From Terriglobia bacterium (GTDB lineage Bacteria; Acidobacteriota; Vicinamibacteria; Vicinamibacterales; CAVVIG01), in the NCBI GenBank assembly GCA_020073005.1, contig JAIQFX010000010.1, positions 1-64,000 of the forward strand: a DNA stretch of 64,000 nt, written 5' to 3'. Under the pieces are notes generated by a model. The model made no database searches. It saw nothing but the letters and a program-made list of their open reading frames with translations, and was not told the origin of the DNA. How positions within the stretch are numbered: position 1 is the stretch's first letter; each line of letters starts with the position of its first letter. The position numbers and the translations under genes are program-made. Below are positions 19,961 through 27,852 of the stretch, in pieces.

Positions 19961-21663
19961 CGCTGAGGCCTCTGCCAGAACCAGCGGTCGGCGTTCCAGA
20001 GCAGGACCGGTTCGAGCGCGGCCGGCTCGAAGTTGCCGAGATCGCGAGCGGCGGCCGCCAGCACGTGCGGGCTCGCGAGAAAAATCATCGGCAGATTCGC
20101 CGAGACGACCTGCTGCACCCGATCGTACGCCGCCTTGCGCGCCGCAAACGCGGTCGTCGTCATCTGCACGCTCATGAGCCGGTCGACTTCTCGTTCCCAG
20201 GGCTCGAGCGCAGTCGTGCCGGTCGACGCGGTCTTGCTCGTCGACGCGTTCATGTTCCAGACGTGCAGCGTGCCTCCGCTGGTCCACACGTTCATCTCCG
20301 CGTTGGGATCGGCGTCGCCGCTCGCGATGCCCCAGATCGCCGCTTCGAACTTGCGCGTCTTGAGGACGGCGTCGAGGAGCGCGCCGAACTCCATCGGCTC
20401 CACGCGAACTCGGATACCCACCCGGGCGAGATCTTCCTGGATGAGCGTCGCCATCTTCCGCCTGGGCTGATTGCTCGCCGACACCATCAACGGGAACTCG
20501 ACCGGATGCCCATCGCGATCCGCGAGCGCCCCCGCCTCGTTTCGCCGGAAGCCGGCCTCCCGGAGCAGCGCGTCCGCGCGAGCCGGGTCGTACGGATAGT
20601 CGGTCAGCGTGTGAGCGCGCCACAGGCGATTGCCCGGCGTCACCTGCGAGGAAATCGGCGACGCCATGCCGTGATAGACGAGACGCACGATCGCATCGCG
20701 GTCGATGGCGTGGGCGACGGCCTGGCGGAATGTCAGCGATCGAAACCACTTCGCGGACGGGGAAGAGGCGTCCCAGTTGAAGAAGAGGAAGTTGTATTCG
20801 AAGCCCGCGCCGGCGTCGCGCGCATTCAGAAACGGCGCCTGGGCAAGCCGCGCGAAATCGTCGGGCCGCAGGCGTCCGGCCGCCGAGACCTCGTGCGTCA
20901 ACAGGCGCAGCAACTGGGCGTTCTGATCGGCGACGAACTCGATTTCCAGCCGATCGAGATACGGCAGGGGCTTCCCGGCCTCATCTCGCTTCCAGTAGTA
21001 CGGATTGCGCTCCAGCACCACCCGCTGGCCGGGCACGTATTGCTTCAGGCGAAACGGGCCGGCGGTTGCGACGGACTCGGCAGGGGAGCTGGAGGTCCAG
21101 GCCTGCGCGAAGGTTCCCTGCGTGTACGCGCGCTCGAGCTCGTGCTTCGGCAGAATCCAGAACGAGTCGAACAAGCGGTCGCCGGGTGCGTACGGCGCCG
21201 GCAGATCGAAGCGAACCGTCAGCGGCGCGACCTTGACGACGGTGATTGGCACGCCGTCGATCCTCAGCAGGTCGCCCTGCGGCGAGTTCACACGCGGATC
21301 GGAGTACACCGCAAACGTGAACGCGACGTCGTCCGCCGTGAGTGGAGCGCCGTCAGAGAACCGCAGGCCGTCGCGCAGCGTGACCGTGTAATGGAGGCCG
21401 TCGGGCGACGCCTCGCAGCGGCGCGCCAGCGCCAGCTCCGGCTGCAGCGTCTGCCGATTGATGTGCACGAGATCGGCGGACATGACCGACAGGACGTCGC
21501 GCGTCGGCTGATCGGTCGCCGTCACTGGATTGAACGTCCTCGGCTCGCTCGTCTGCGCGACGACGAGCGTACCGCCAGTTTCTCCGCGCGTCGGCGCCGC
21601 ACCGAATGCGCCGACCCCGGACACGGCGACGAGCAACGCCACGGGCATCGATAATCTGTGCAT
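19957..21663 (-). CDS. Peptide/nickel-type ABC transporter substrate-binding protein (SBP_bac_5)
   Basis: A secreted binding protein of about 568 residues. It has a signal peptide (PVALLVAVSGVGAF), the entry segment GGTLVVAQTSEPRTFNPVTA, then GLHYTVTLRDGLRFSDGAPLTADDVAF, GPFRLKQYVPGQRVVLERNPYYW and a late FRRNEAGALADRDGHPVEFPL block, which are typical of cluster C (DppA/OppA) proteins. There is no lipobox cysteine. ATG 21663 is used; a GTG at 21672 is possible. It is translationally coupled to the CHAT gene and lies 38-47 bases after the subtilase gene, a suggestive arrangement for peptide capture after proteolysis. The permeases are on the facing strand. Confidence 0.92.
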   Translation of the reverse strand: MHRLSMPVALLVAVSGVGAFGAAPTRGETGGTLVVAQTSEPRTFNPVTATDQPTRDVLSVMSADLVHINRQTLQPELALARRCEASPDGLHYTVTLRDGLRFSDGAPLTADDVAFTFAVYSDPRVNSPQGDLLRIDGVPITVVKVAPLTVRFDLPAPYAPGDRLFDSFWILPKHELERAYTQGTFAQAWTSSSPAESVATAGPFRLKQYVPGQRVVLERNPYYWKRDEAGKPLPYLDRLEIEFVADQNAQLLRLLTHEVSAAGRLRPDDFARLAQAPFLNARDAGAGFEYNFLFFNWDASSPSAKWFRSLTFRQAVAHAIDRDAIVRLVYHGMASPISSQVTPGNRLWRAHTLTDYPYDPARADALLREAGFRRNEAGALADRDGHPVEFPLMVSASNQPRRKMATLIQEDLARVGIRVRVEPMEFGALLDAVLKTRKFEAAIWGIASGDADPNAEMNVWTSGGTLHVWNMNASTSKTASTGTTALEPWEREVDRLMSVQMTTTAFAARKAAYDRVQQVVSANLPMIFLASPHVLAAAARDLGNFEPAALEPVLLWNADRWFWQRPQR

Positions 21664-21709
21664 CGGGATCACACGGTCACAGATGCCGCGAACCTCACGC
21701 TGATCCGTC

Positions 21710-23020
21710 TTACTGCAATCCGAGCGCCTGCCGCCACGCCGCCACTGCCTGGTAGAGATCGAGCCGGCCGTTCCCCATGTCGCTCGAGAGGAATTTCGCG
21801 TGGGCGATCGCCTGCGCCGCAGCCGACTGGTTGGCGCTGGCGCTCACATCCAGCAGCAGCGACGCGGCGCCGGCCACGAACGGCGCGCTGAACGACGTCC
21901 CCGACGACGCGGCGTACGTACCCCACGGATACGTGGACACAATCCACTCGCCCGGGGCCGCGACCCAGACCTGCGGCTGGCCGTAATTGGAGAACGACGA
22001 GCGCGCATCGGCGTCGCTCGTCGACGCCACGCCCATCACATCGGCGGCATACGCGGCTGGATAGACCGCCACCTCCTGCCCGTCGTTGCCGGCGGCCGCG
22101 ACGGCGATCACGTTGTTCCGGTTCGCGTACTGAAGCGCGTTGCGGAACTCCGGCGACGCCGTCGCGAAGCTGAAGCTCATGTTCAGCACCTGGGCGTTGG
22201 CCCGGACCGCAAAGTAGATGGCGCGGATGGCGTCAGATGTGTACCCGGTGCCGTCCGGACCGAAGGCCTTGAGCGGCAGAATCCACGCCCTCGGCGCCAC
22301 CAGATGGACGATGCCCGCCACCATCGTGCCGTGGCCGAAGGCCGAATAACTCGTCGTATCGACGACATCCGCCGTCGACTGGTCGATGACCGCCATCGTC
22401 GACGCGTTGACGTACGTCGGGCCGACGCCGTCGACGACGTCCGCCGTCGATTGCTGCACGTCGCCGGTTTCGTCCGCCCCATTCCTGTTGCGGGTGAAGT
22501 CGTAGCCAGGCAACAGGACCGGCTGCAGCACCGGCTGATTGGGATCGACGCCGGTGTCGATGACGGCGACGATGCCGGACCCGGCCACCTGGAAGCTGCG
22601 CTGCGCGTCCGCCACGCGGACGATCTGACTGGCGGGCTGATTCACATAGCCGTCCGACACGGTCGTGCCGTAGTAGGGCACGGGCGTCGTATCTGTCAGG
22701 GCCGGCGGCGCCGACGGGCTCGTGCTCTGGAGGATGGAGCCTGTCAAATCCAATTCAACGGCGACGACGCCCGGTTCAAGACTCAATGTCGTGAGGAAGA
22801 TGCTCGGACTGGGGCTGCTGGTCGTGATGAGAAAGACCTGTCCGTCCGGATCTCCCAGCCCGTAGTTGACCGTGCAGTCCAGGAGCGCGCAGAGACTCTG
22901 GATGACCGGCAATCCTCCGGTGACGCGCACGATGACGCGCGTGCCGGCTGCCTGCGCATGCGATGAGGACAGCGCGAGGATCAGCGCCAGGGAGAGCAGA
23001 AGACGAGCGGCTCGTTTCAT
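21710..23020 (-). CDS. Secreted subtilisin-like serine protease (S8 family)
   Basis: A 436-residue protein with a signal peptide (LLLSLALILALSSSHAQA), a propeptide-like first 130 residues and an S8 domain with an intact triad: Asp155 in AVIDTGVDP, His230 in FGHGTMVAG and Ser376 in SGTSFSAP; the oxyanion Asn is in AAAGNDG. Between Asp and His an 8-residue stretch, QSTADVVD, occurs twice (190-197 and 214-221), which is unusual. It begins with an ATGA overlap with the preceding unknown gene. It is predicted to act outside the cytoplasm on protein substrates. Confidence 0.94.
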   Translation of the reverse strand: MKRAARLLLSLALILALSSSHAQAAGTRVIVRVTGGLPVIQSLCALLDCTVNYGLGDPDGQVFLITTSSPSPSIFLTTLSLEPGVVAVELDLTGSILQSTSPSAPPALTDTTPVPYYGTTVSDGYVNQPASQIVRVADAQRSFQVAGSGIVAVIDTGVDPNQPVLQPVLLPGYDFTRNRNGADETGDVQQSTADVVDGVGPTYVNASTMAVIDQSTADVVDTTSYSAFGHGTMVAGIVHLVAPRAWILPLKAFGPDGTGYTSDAIRAIYFAVRANAQVLNMSFSFATASPEFRNALQYANRNNVIAVAAAGNDGQEVAVYPAAYAADVMGVASTSDADARSSFSNYGQPQVWVAAPGEWIVSTYPWGTYAASSGTSFSAPFVAGAASLLLDVSASANQSAAAQAIAHAKFLSSDMGNGRLDLYQAVAAWRQALGLQ

Positions 23021-23652
23021 GACGGTACCGTTGTCAAATCTCGCAGTCTGACGACCACGCGGCCCTGCGACACCGCAAATGTCAGCGACAAATCGGACAC
23101 CGGGCCGCCGAACTCCAGGTCGAACTCACCGAGCTGATTGGTGACGGCGCGAGCGATGGCCTGCGTGTCGCGCTCGAGCAGAACGCGCGCGCCGTCCACA
23201 TGAGGATTCGGATGTTGCGGCGAGGTAATCTGTCCCAGCATCACCGTCTCGTCTCGCAGGTGTCCCGACGATTGCACCTGCAAATCGATCAGATAGTCGT
23301 CACTCGCATACACGAGCTTGTGCGCGCCCGGCTTCGTCGCGCGCAGTCCGACGGGCACTGCCGCGACCTGGCTGTCGAAGAGAAGCCGGGCGTACTGGAT
23401 CACGCGCGAGAACCGATCGGGGGCCTTCCGCACGCTTTCCGCCTCAGCGAACGCTTTCTCTATCGCTTCTTCTGGTGTCTCGCCGTTGTGCCAATGAAGG
23501 CGCGGGTGGTTCGCAATCACATCACCCGTCGAACGGCCGACGATTTGGGCCACGCACGCGACATAGAGATACTCGTCCCTGGGATTGCGAATCCGATCGA
23601 CTTCAATCAGGTACTTGTATTCGCCACTTGCGCTGTCGCGGGCCTCAAACAT
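23017..23652 (-). CDS. Unknown protein, first gene of the subtilase-CHAT operon
   Basis: About 211 residues, soluble, no signal peptide. I do not recognise a named domain. The first third reads like a short alpha/beta stretch (EYLYVACVAQIVGR...EEAIEKAFAEAESV), followed by LLFDSQVAAVPVGLRA and a C-terminal beta-rich part (YLIDLQVQS...VMLGQITSP...NQLGEFDLEF) that resembles the Ig-like or carboxypeptidase-regulatory tail seen next to CHAT and S8 genes in soil bacteria. ATG 23652 is used; an in-frame start at 23733 would add 27 residues. Overlaps the subtilase start by four bases, so the two are coupled. It may be a regulator or anti-sigma-like scaffold, but that is only a guess. Confidence 0.7.
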   Translation of the reverse strand: MFEARDSASGEYKYLIEVDRIRNPRDEYLYVACVAQIVGRSTGDVIANHPRLHWHNGETPEEAIEKAFAEAESVRKAPDRFSRVIQYARLLFDSQVAAVPVGLRATKPGAHKLVYASDDYLIDLQVQSSGHLRDETVMLGQITSPQHPNPHVDGARVLLERDTQAIARAVTNQLGEFDLEFGGPVSDLSLTFAVSQGRVVVRLRDLTTVPS

Positions 23653-23821
23653 GCTGACCCCGTACCGGGAACCGGGGAGCCTCCGGTCGTCACTATGTGG
23701 CCGTCGATGGCCCGCCACAAGACGGGAAACCATGGTCTCCGGGACGGAAAACCATAGCGCCGACGCGAGGTCCGTCGCCGGCGCGACGCGCTACGACGAA
23801 GGATGGATGCCGGGACGCGCG

Positions 23822-24415
23822 TCAGAACGCGACGATGAGCGCGATGCTGGCCCGCCCGAAGTCCAGCTTCGGATTCTGGACGATGAAGCCGACAATCGTC
23901 GCGTCCTGGAACGCGTGGAAGTACCGGATGTCGCCGCGCACGCCCACGTGCGGCGTGGCGAACGCGATCACGCCGCCGCCGACGTCCCAGCCGAAGCTGT
24001 TGTTGTCGGACGTGAGCAGGCTGACCGGCGTGAACTCGGCGTGGCTCTTGATGAGGCCCATGCCGCCGAGCAGGTACGGGCGGACCGGACCGATACGCGG
24101 CACGACCATGACGTTGCTCATCGCCGTGAAGACGCTCGACGTCAGCGTGGGCGCGGTGCCGAAGAAATCCTTCGCGTACGCGAACTCCTCCTCGAAGCCG
24201 AAGATCGGCCCCATCGTGCCGAGCGCCACGCCGTAGTTCATCCGCTTGTCCTGACAATTCGTGATCTGCGGACAGCTCGCGTCGCCGCCGAAGTCGTAGC
24301 CGATGAAAGGACTGACGAATCCCTGCGCGCGCGCGTCGGTGGCGGACGCCGCGATGAACGCCGCGCTCACCGCGACGAGGGCAAGCCATGACCGTCCACG
24401 AATGTGCTTCGGCAT
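23822..24415 (-). CDS. Small outer-membrane beta-barrel protein
   Basis: A 197-residue protein with a signal peptide (LALVAVSAAFIAASATDARAQ) and an eight-strand OmpA/OprF-like barrel pattern: FVSPFIGYDFGG at the start, VRPYLLGGMGLI in the middle, VGVRGDIRYFHAF and a terminal phenylalanine (ASIALIVAF). Two cysteines form a small loop (CPQITNCQ). It lies 24 bases after the preceding gene in the same direction and 169 bases before the start of the subtilase operon; that short gap shows nothing I can name. Confidence 0.8.
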   Translation of the reverse strand: MPKHIRGRSWLALVAVSAAFIAASATDARAQGFVSPFIGYDFGGDASCPQITNCQDKRMNYGVALGTMGPIFGFEEEFAYAKDFFGTAPTLTSSVFTAMSNVMVVPRIGPVRPYLLGGMGLIKSHAEFTPVSLLTSDNNSFGWDVGGGVIAFATPHVGVRGDIRYFHAFQDATIVGFIVQNPKLDFGRASIALIVAF

Positions 24416-24439
24416 CGTGACCTCCAGTCGGCAGCCGGA

Positions 24440-24865
24440 TTACCGCAATCCGAACAAGCCGACGACGTCGATGACGACTTCCGCTCTCGGATTGTAGACG
24501 ACGACGTGTCCGTCCACGACGCCGCGCCGGTACTCGGGCGGCAGCGGCACGAGCTGCCGTTCGAGGACGATGGGCAGCGGCTCCATGCGCCGCTCCCAGC
24601 CGGGCGGCAGGCGGCCGCGCCGCATCAGCTTCTTCTGGAGCCCGGGCGGCAGCGAGCGATAGCGCGGCGCGTAGTACTCGCCGATCAGCCGCGCGTCGCC
24701 CGGCCGGAAGTAGCAGCCGTCCGCATGATGATCGACGTCGCGATCGTCGTCGTCGTGCAGCGCGTGCTGCTTGAAATGCTTCTCGTCGTCGTGCCAGTGG
24801 CCGCCGCCGCGGGCGGCGCCCCCGAGCAGCAGCGTGGACAGAGCCGCGACCACGAATGGCTTCAT
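24440..24865 (-). CDS. Small secreted protein, RcnB-like in pattern
   Basis: A 141-residue protein with a signal peptide (MKPFVVAALSTLLLGGAA), a His/Asp-rich stretch after cleavage (GGGHWHDDEKHFKQHALHDD) that could bind metal, and a C-terminal half with LPPGLQKKLMRRGRLPPGW and VVVYNPRAEVVIDVVG. This LPPG...LPPGW plus Tyr-Asn-Pro-Arg ending recurs in small periplasmic proteins of the RcnB/DUF1236-like sort; no function is established. The start makes an ATGA overlap with the response-regulator gene. Confidence 0.75.
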   Translation of the reverse strand: MKPFVVAALSTLLLGGAARGGGHWHDDEKHFKQHALHDDDDRDVDHHADGCYFRPGDARLIGEYYAPRYRSLPPGLQKKLMRRGRLPPGWERRMEPLPIVLERQLVPLPPEYRRGVVDGHVVVYNPRAEVVIDVVGLFGLR

Positions 24866-25317
24866 GTCGTTCCTCCCGACGGGCGCAGATCCCGGCGCAG
24901 CAGGTTCGCGACCGCCGTCAGGAGCTCGCCGAGGCCGCTGGCCTTGTCGATGAACGTGTCGTCGGACTGGGACGCGACGGCGCTGGGGAAGAGCTGATCG
25001 CCCGACACCATTAAGTACAGGGCCCTGAGATCCGGCGTCCGCTGGCGCAGCCGCCGCGCGATCTCGGCGCCGTTCATGAACGGCATGTACAGGTCGGTAA
25101 TCAGAAGGTCGAACGGCCCGTCCCGGCGATCCGCGCCGAGCGCGCCGTGGCCGTCGAATGCGGTCGTCGTGCGGTAGCCGGCGCGCCGCAGCGCCTGATC
25201 GGCGGACCACAGGACCGCGGGATCGTCGTCGACGATGAGGATGCGGGCGAACTGTTCGCCGCCCGAAATGTGCTGCGTGAATGTCGCAGGCTGCCGCCGT
25301 TCTTCGACAAAGTTCAT
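24862..25317 (-). CDS. Single-domain response regulator receiver protein
   Basis: A 151-residue CheY-like protein: acidic pocket VDDDP (30-33), phospho-acceptor Asp75 in LLITDLYMPFMNG, Ser105 in LMVSGD and Lys125 in FIDKASG. No output domain follows. ATG 25317 is chosen because AAGGAGG lies seven bases upstream; longer frames lack conservation-like features. The cognate kinase is not in the window. It is followed by, and overlaps, a small secreted protein gene. Confidence 0.9.
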   Translation of the reverse strand: MNFVEERRQPATFTQHISGGEQFARILIVDDDPAVLWSADQALRRAGYRTTTAFDGHGALGADRRDGPFDLLITDLYMPFMNGAEIARRLRQRTPDLRALYLMVSGDQLFPSAVASQSDDTFIDKASGLGELLTAVANLLRRDLRPSGGTT

Positions 25318-25620
25318 CGCGTGACCTCCTTCGGCGGCATTCACCGAAGCAGGATGCTTGCCATCGGGCTGCGGCGCGTATTCGTCGCGCGAACGCGGCT
25401 CTCGCGAGGATGTCATTCGCGCACAACTGTGTAAGGAGGTCGGATCGACCGTGTAGTTTTGTCCGCTGCGTGGTGTCGCGCGCGCGCCGGGCCCCGCCTG
25501 TTGCGTAAGCCGCCGCACGTTGTTGTGATCCGTTCTTGCATCCGTTTCGCGGGTCCACGTCATTCCAGCGCACACCGCTGTTTCACGCGGGGAAGGAACG
25601 CGATCAAACAGGAGGGTACG
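25318..25620. other. Divergent intergenic region, no gene seen
   Basis: About 300 bases between the response regulator (minus) and a small conserved protein (plus). It must carry both promoters, but I see no confident -35/-10 or -24/-12 pair. It ends with a strong ribosome site (CAGGAGG) before the ATG at 25621. No long open frame with plausible protein composition is present. Confidence 0.5.
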
Positions 25621-25902
25621 ATGGCTCATGAACAGTCAGCCGTGTCGACGAAACCGCAGCACCGGACGGTGCTGCCCGAGCTCATGTGGGACGACATCAA
25701 CGAGCCCGGCGCCTACGTGGAGATCGGCGCCGGCGATCTCTACCGCATACCGCAGGAGGCGCTCGTGCGGGGATCGAGCCCGATGATCCGCAAGCAGAGC
25801 CTGGGCGCCTCGCGCTTCCTCAAGCTGAGCAACGACATCGCCATCACGACGTTCGAAGCGCGGATGCTCTGCGCCGAGAACAACGTGAAGCCCAACTTCT
25901 AA
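25621..25902 (+). CDS. Small conserved-looking hypothetical protein
   Basis: A 93-residue soluble protein with a well placed CAGGAGG ribosome site. It has an acidic N-terminal half (WDDINEPGAYVEIGAGDLYRI) and a tight C-terminal stretch (SSPMIRKQSLGASRFLKLSND...TTFEARMLCAENNVKPNF) that looks constrained. No signal peptide, helix-turn-helix or known active site. I do not recognise the family. It stands alone between a divergent response regulator and a converging trehalose gene. Confidence 0.75.
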   Translation: MAHEQSAVSTKPQHRTVLPELMWDDINEPGAYVEIGAGDLYRIPQEALVRGSSPMIRKQSLGASRFLKLSNDIAITTFEARMLCAENNVKPNF

Positions 25903-25969
25903 CGCGCGACGCGCGCCACCACAGTTCCTTCCCCGCGCCGAAGCGGCGGTCGCCGTCCGGACGTCCGCG

Positions 25970-27193
25970 TCAGGACATCCCCAGGAACAGCGTCAGGTAG
26001 CGCCTGACGTTGCTCGTGATCAGAAAGTGCTCGCGCACGTGCTCGTGCCCCTGCTCGCCGAGTTTCCGCGCGAGCGCCGGGTGCGAGAGCAGAAAGCGGA
26101 TCTGGTAGGCGGTGCCTTCGACCGAGTGCGCGAGGAGGCCCGTGTGCTTGTGAATCACCTGCGCGGGAATGCCGCCGACCGCGGACGCGACGACGGGCTG
26201 CTTCTTCCACAGCGCCTCGGTGACCGTCAGCCCGAATCCCTCGCGCAGGCTCTTCTGCACGATGATCGTCGACGCGCGCTGCAGCGCGTTGATCTCGATC
26301 GCGCTCCACGGCGGCAGGCTGAGGATGTGGACGTCCGGGTCGCCCTCGGCCGCGTCCCGCACCTCGGCCAGCACGCTCTCGCCCTCGGGATCGTCGCTGG
26401 CGCCGCCGCCCGCGAGCACCAGCTGCAGATCGGTGTAGCGCTTGACGATCTGGTACGCGCGCAGCACGCCGATCGGATCCTTGAGCCGATCGAAGCGGGA
26501 GATCTGCGCCACGATCGGCCGCGCGCGATCGATCCCGAAGCGATCGGCGATCGCGGCGACGGTCTCGGGCTCGAGATCCCGGTTCTTGTCCGACAGCGGA
26601 TCGATGCAGGGGTAGACGAGGTACTGCGGAATCGGCAGCTGCCGCGCGAAGTCCGGCGCCGAGAACAGCGCGCCGTCGTACCGGCAGACGAACGGCCGGA
26701 GGAACTCCCACACGTCGCGATTGGGCCGCGACAGATCGATGTGACAGCGCCAGATCCAGTGCCCCGACGTGCCGGACCGCGCGTCGATGAGCGCCGCCGG
26801 CTGCGGATCGTGGATGACGGTGAACTCGGCGTCGAAGGCGAGGCGCGCGCGGTTCTGCTCCGAGTACGCGAGGAACGTCTCGAAATCCTGCGGCCGCGGG
26901 TCGTACGGGCCGCCGTGCAGCGCGTTGTGGAACGCCTTCGTCACCTCGAAGAAGTCGTTGCCGCCCGTCATGACGTCCCAGCGCGGCGCGAGCCCGAGCT
27001 CCTGGATGAGCGGGATCAGCCGGTTGAGGATCTCGGCGACGCCGCCGCCGACCGCCGTCGAGTTGACCATCTGGACCGAGCGTCCGGCGAGCGGCGCGGC
27101 GATCGCCCGGAGCTCGTCGATTTCCTGCGGGCCGAGCAGCGGGACGTAGTCGTCGAGCGTCATCGCGCGCGGCGCCGTCGCGGCCCCGGTCAT
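25970..27193 (-). CDS. treT: Trehalose synthase TreT (NDP-glucose + glucose), GT4
   Basis: A 407-residue GT-B glycosyltransferase closest to TreT, which joins the glucose of an NDP-glucose to free glucose. Diagnostic blocks are MVNSTAVGGGVAEIL near the start, WDVMTGGNDFFEVTKAFHN, HIDLSRPNRDVWEFL, AQISRFDRLKDPIGVLRAY, LQLVLAGGGASDDPE and VQKSLREGFGLTVTEALWK with the catalytic EGFGLTVTE loop. The start at 27193 makes an ATGA overlap with the DUF5752 gene, a usual neighbour of TreT. Placed downstream of an OtsA-type enzyme, it gives a second route to trehalose. Confidence 0.92.
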   Translation of the reverse strand: MTGAATAPRAMTLDDYVPLLGPQEIDELRAIAAPLAGRSVQMVNSTAVGGGVAEILNRLIPLIQELGLAPRWDVMTGGNDFFEVTKAFHNALHGGPYDPRPQDFETFLAYSEQNRARLAFDAEFTVIHDPQPAALIDARSGTSGHWIWRCHIDLSRPNRDVWEFLRPFVCRYDGALFSAPDFARQLPIPQYLVYPCIDPLSDKNRDLEPETVAAIADRFGIDRARPIVAQISRFDRLKDPIGVLRAYQIVKRYTDLQLVLAGGGASDDPEGESVLAEVRDAAEGDPDVHILSLPPWSAIEINALQRASTIIVQKSLREGFGLTVTEALWKKQPVVASAVGGIPAQVIHKHTGLLAHSVEGTAYQIRFLLSHPALARKLGEQGHEHVREHFLITSNVRRYLTLFLGMS

Positions 27194-27852
27194 GCGGCCA
27201 GCTCCCGGTCGATGAGGCGCGCGAGCGTCGCCTTCGCGCCGTCCAGCGTGTGCGTGACGATGTCGATCCGGTTCGCGAGCTGCGCCAGCCGCTCGAGCCC
27301 GAGCTCTTCCACGAACCACTGCGAGAAGTCGTTCGATTCGAGCTGCAGGCGGAGCCGCGACACGAGGAAGTGGAAGTGGAAGGACGCGTGGCCGCAGCGC
27401 TCGAGCAGCGCCCGGAACTCCTCGAGCGTCCACGCCTCCCGGCCGAGCGGCACCGTCACTTCGACGCTCGCGCAGAAATGAAACGCCTCGAACGCTTCGC
27501 GCACCGCCTCGTCCGGGTAGGTGCGGCAGAAGTCGTCCACGACGCGCAGCAGGTCGACGCGCAGATCCGAGAGCGAGCAATAGGCGCGGACGTCGAGGCC
27601 GGCGAGCTGTTCCGCGAGGCGCGGCCGGTTCAGGCCCGCCAGCGCCCACTGCGCGAAGTCGTTCGAGAAGCCCTCGGTGAGAAAGTGGTGCTGGCCCAGG
27701 CTCTGGAACGTGTGGTGGAAGATCGATTCGTCGCTGCAGCTCTCGAGGCCGTCGCGCAATTCGCCCACCGTGAGCGCCCGCTGGCGCTCGATGCGCGTGA
27801 TGTACGAAGCCGTGACGAACTGAAACGGCCGATGCGCCCGCGCTAGAGCCAT
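27190..27852 (-). CDS. DUF5752 family protein with internal duplication
   Basis: A 220-residue soluble protein of a family found next to trehalose synthases. It is built from two similar halves: each has an F-[HQ]-F-x-[TA]-S stretch, a T-x-[EG]-E-[LF]-R segment, a histidine-rich helix (SIFHHTFQS and ASFHFHFLVS) and ESNDF/EGFSNDF followed by [AS]QW. The conserved His and Asn-Asp residues could form a binding site. The start at 27852 overlaps the upstream gene by 10 bases and the end overlaps treT by 4. Biochemical role unknown; a helper in trehalose metabolism is inferred from context. Confidence 0.85.
   Translation of the reverse strand: MALARAHRPFQFVTASYITRIERQRALTVGELRDGLESCSDESIFHHTFQSLGQHHFLTEGFSNDFAQWALAGLNRPRLAEQLAGLDVRAYCSLSDLRVDLLRVVDDFCRTYPDEAVREAFEAFHFCASVEVTVPLGREAWTLEEFRALLERCGHASFHFHFLVSRLRLQLESNDFSQWFVEELGLERLAQLANRIDIVTHTLDGAKATLARLIDRELAA

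Noticed and set aside
15199-21663. Complete Dpp/Opp importer
   Set aside because: Two permeases and a binding protein are present, but no ATPase subunits are encoded in the window, so completeness cannot be claimed.
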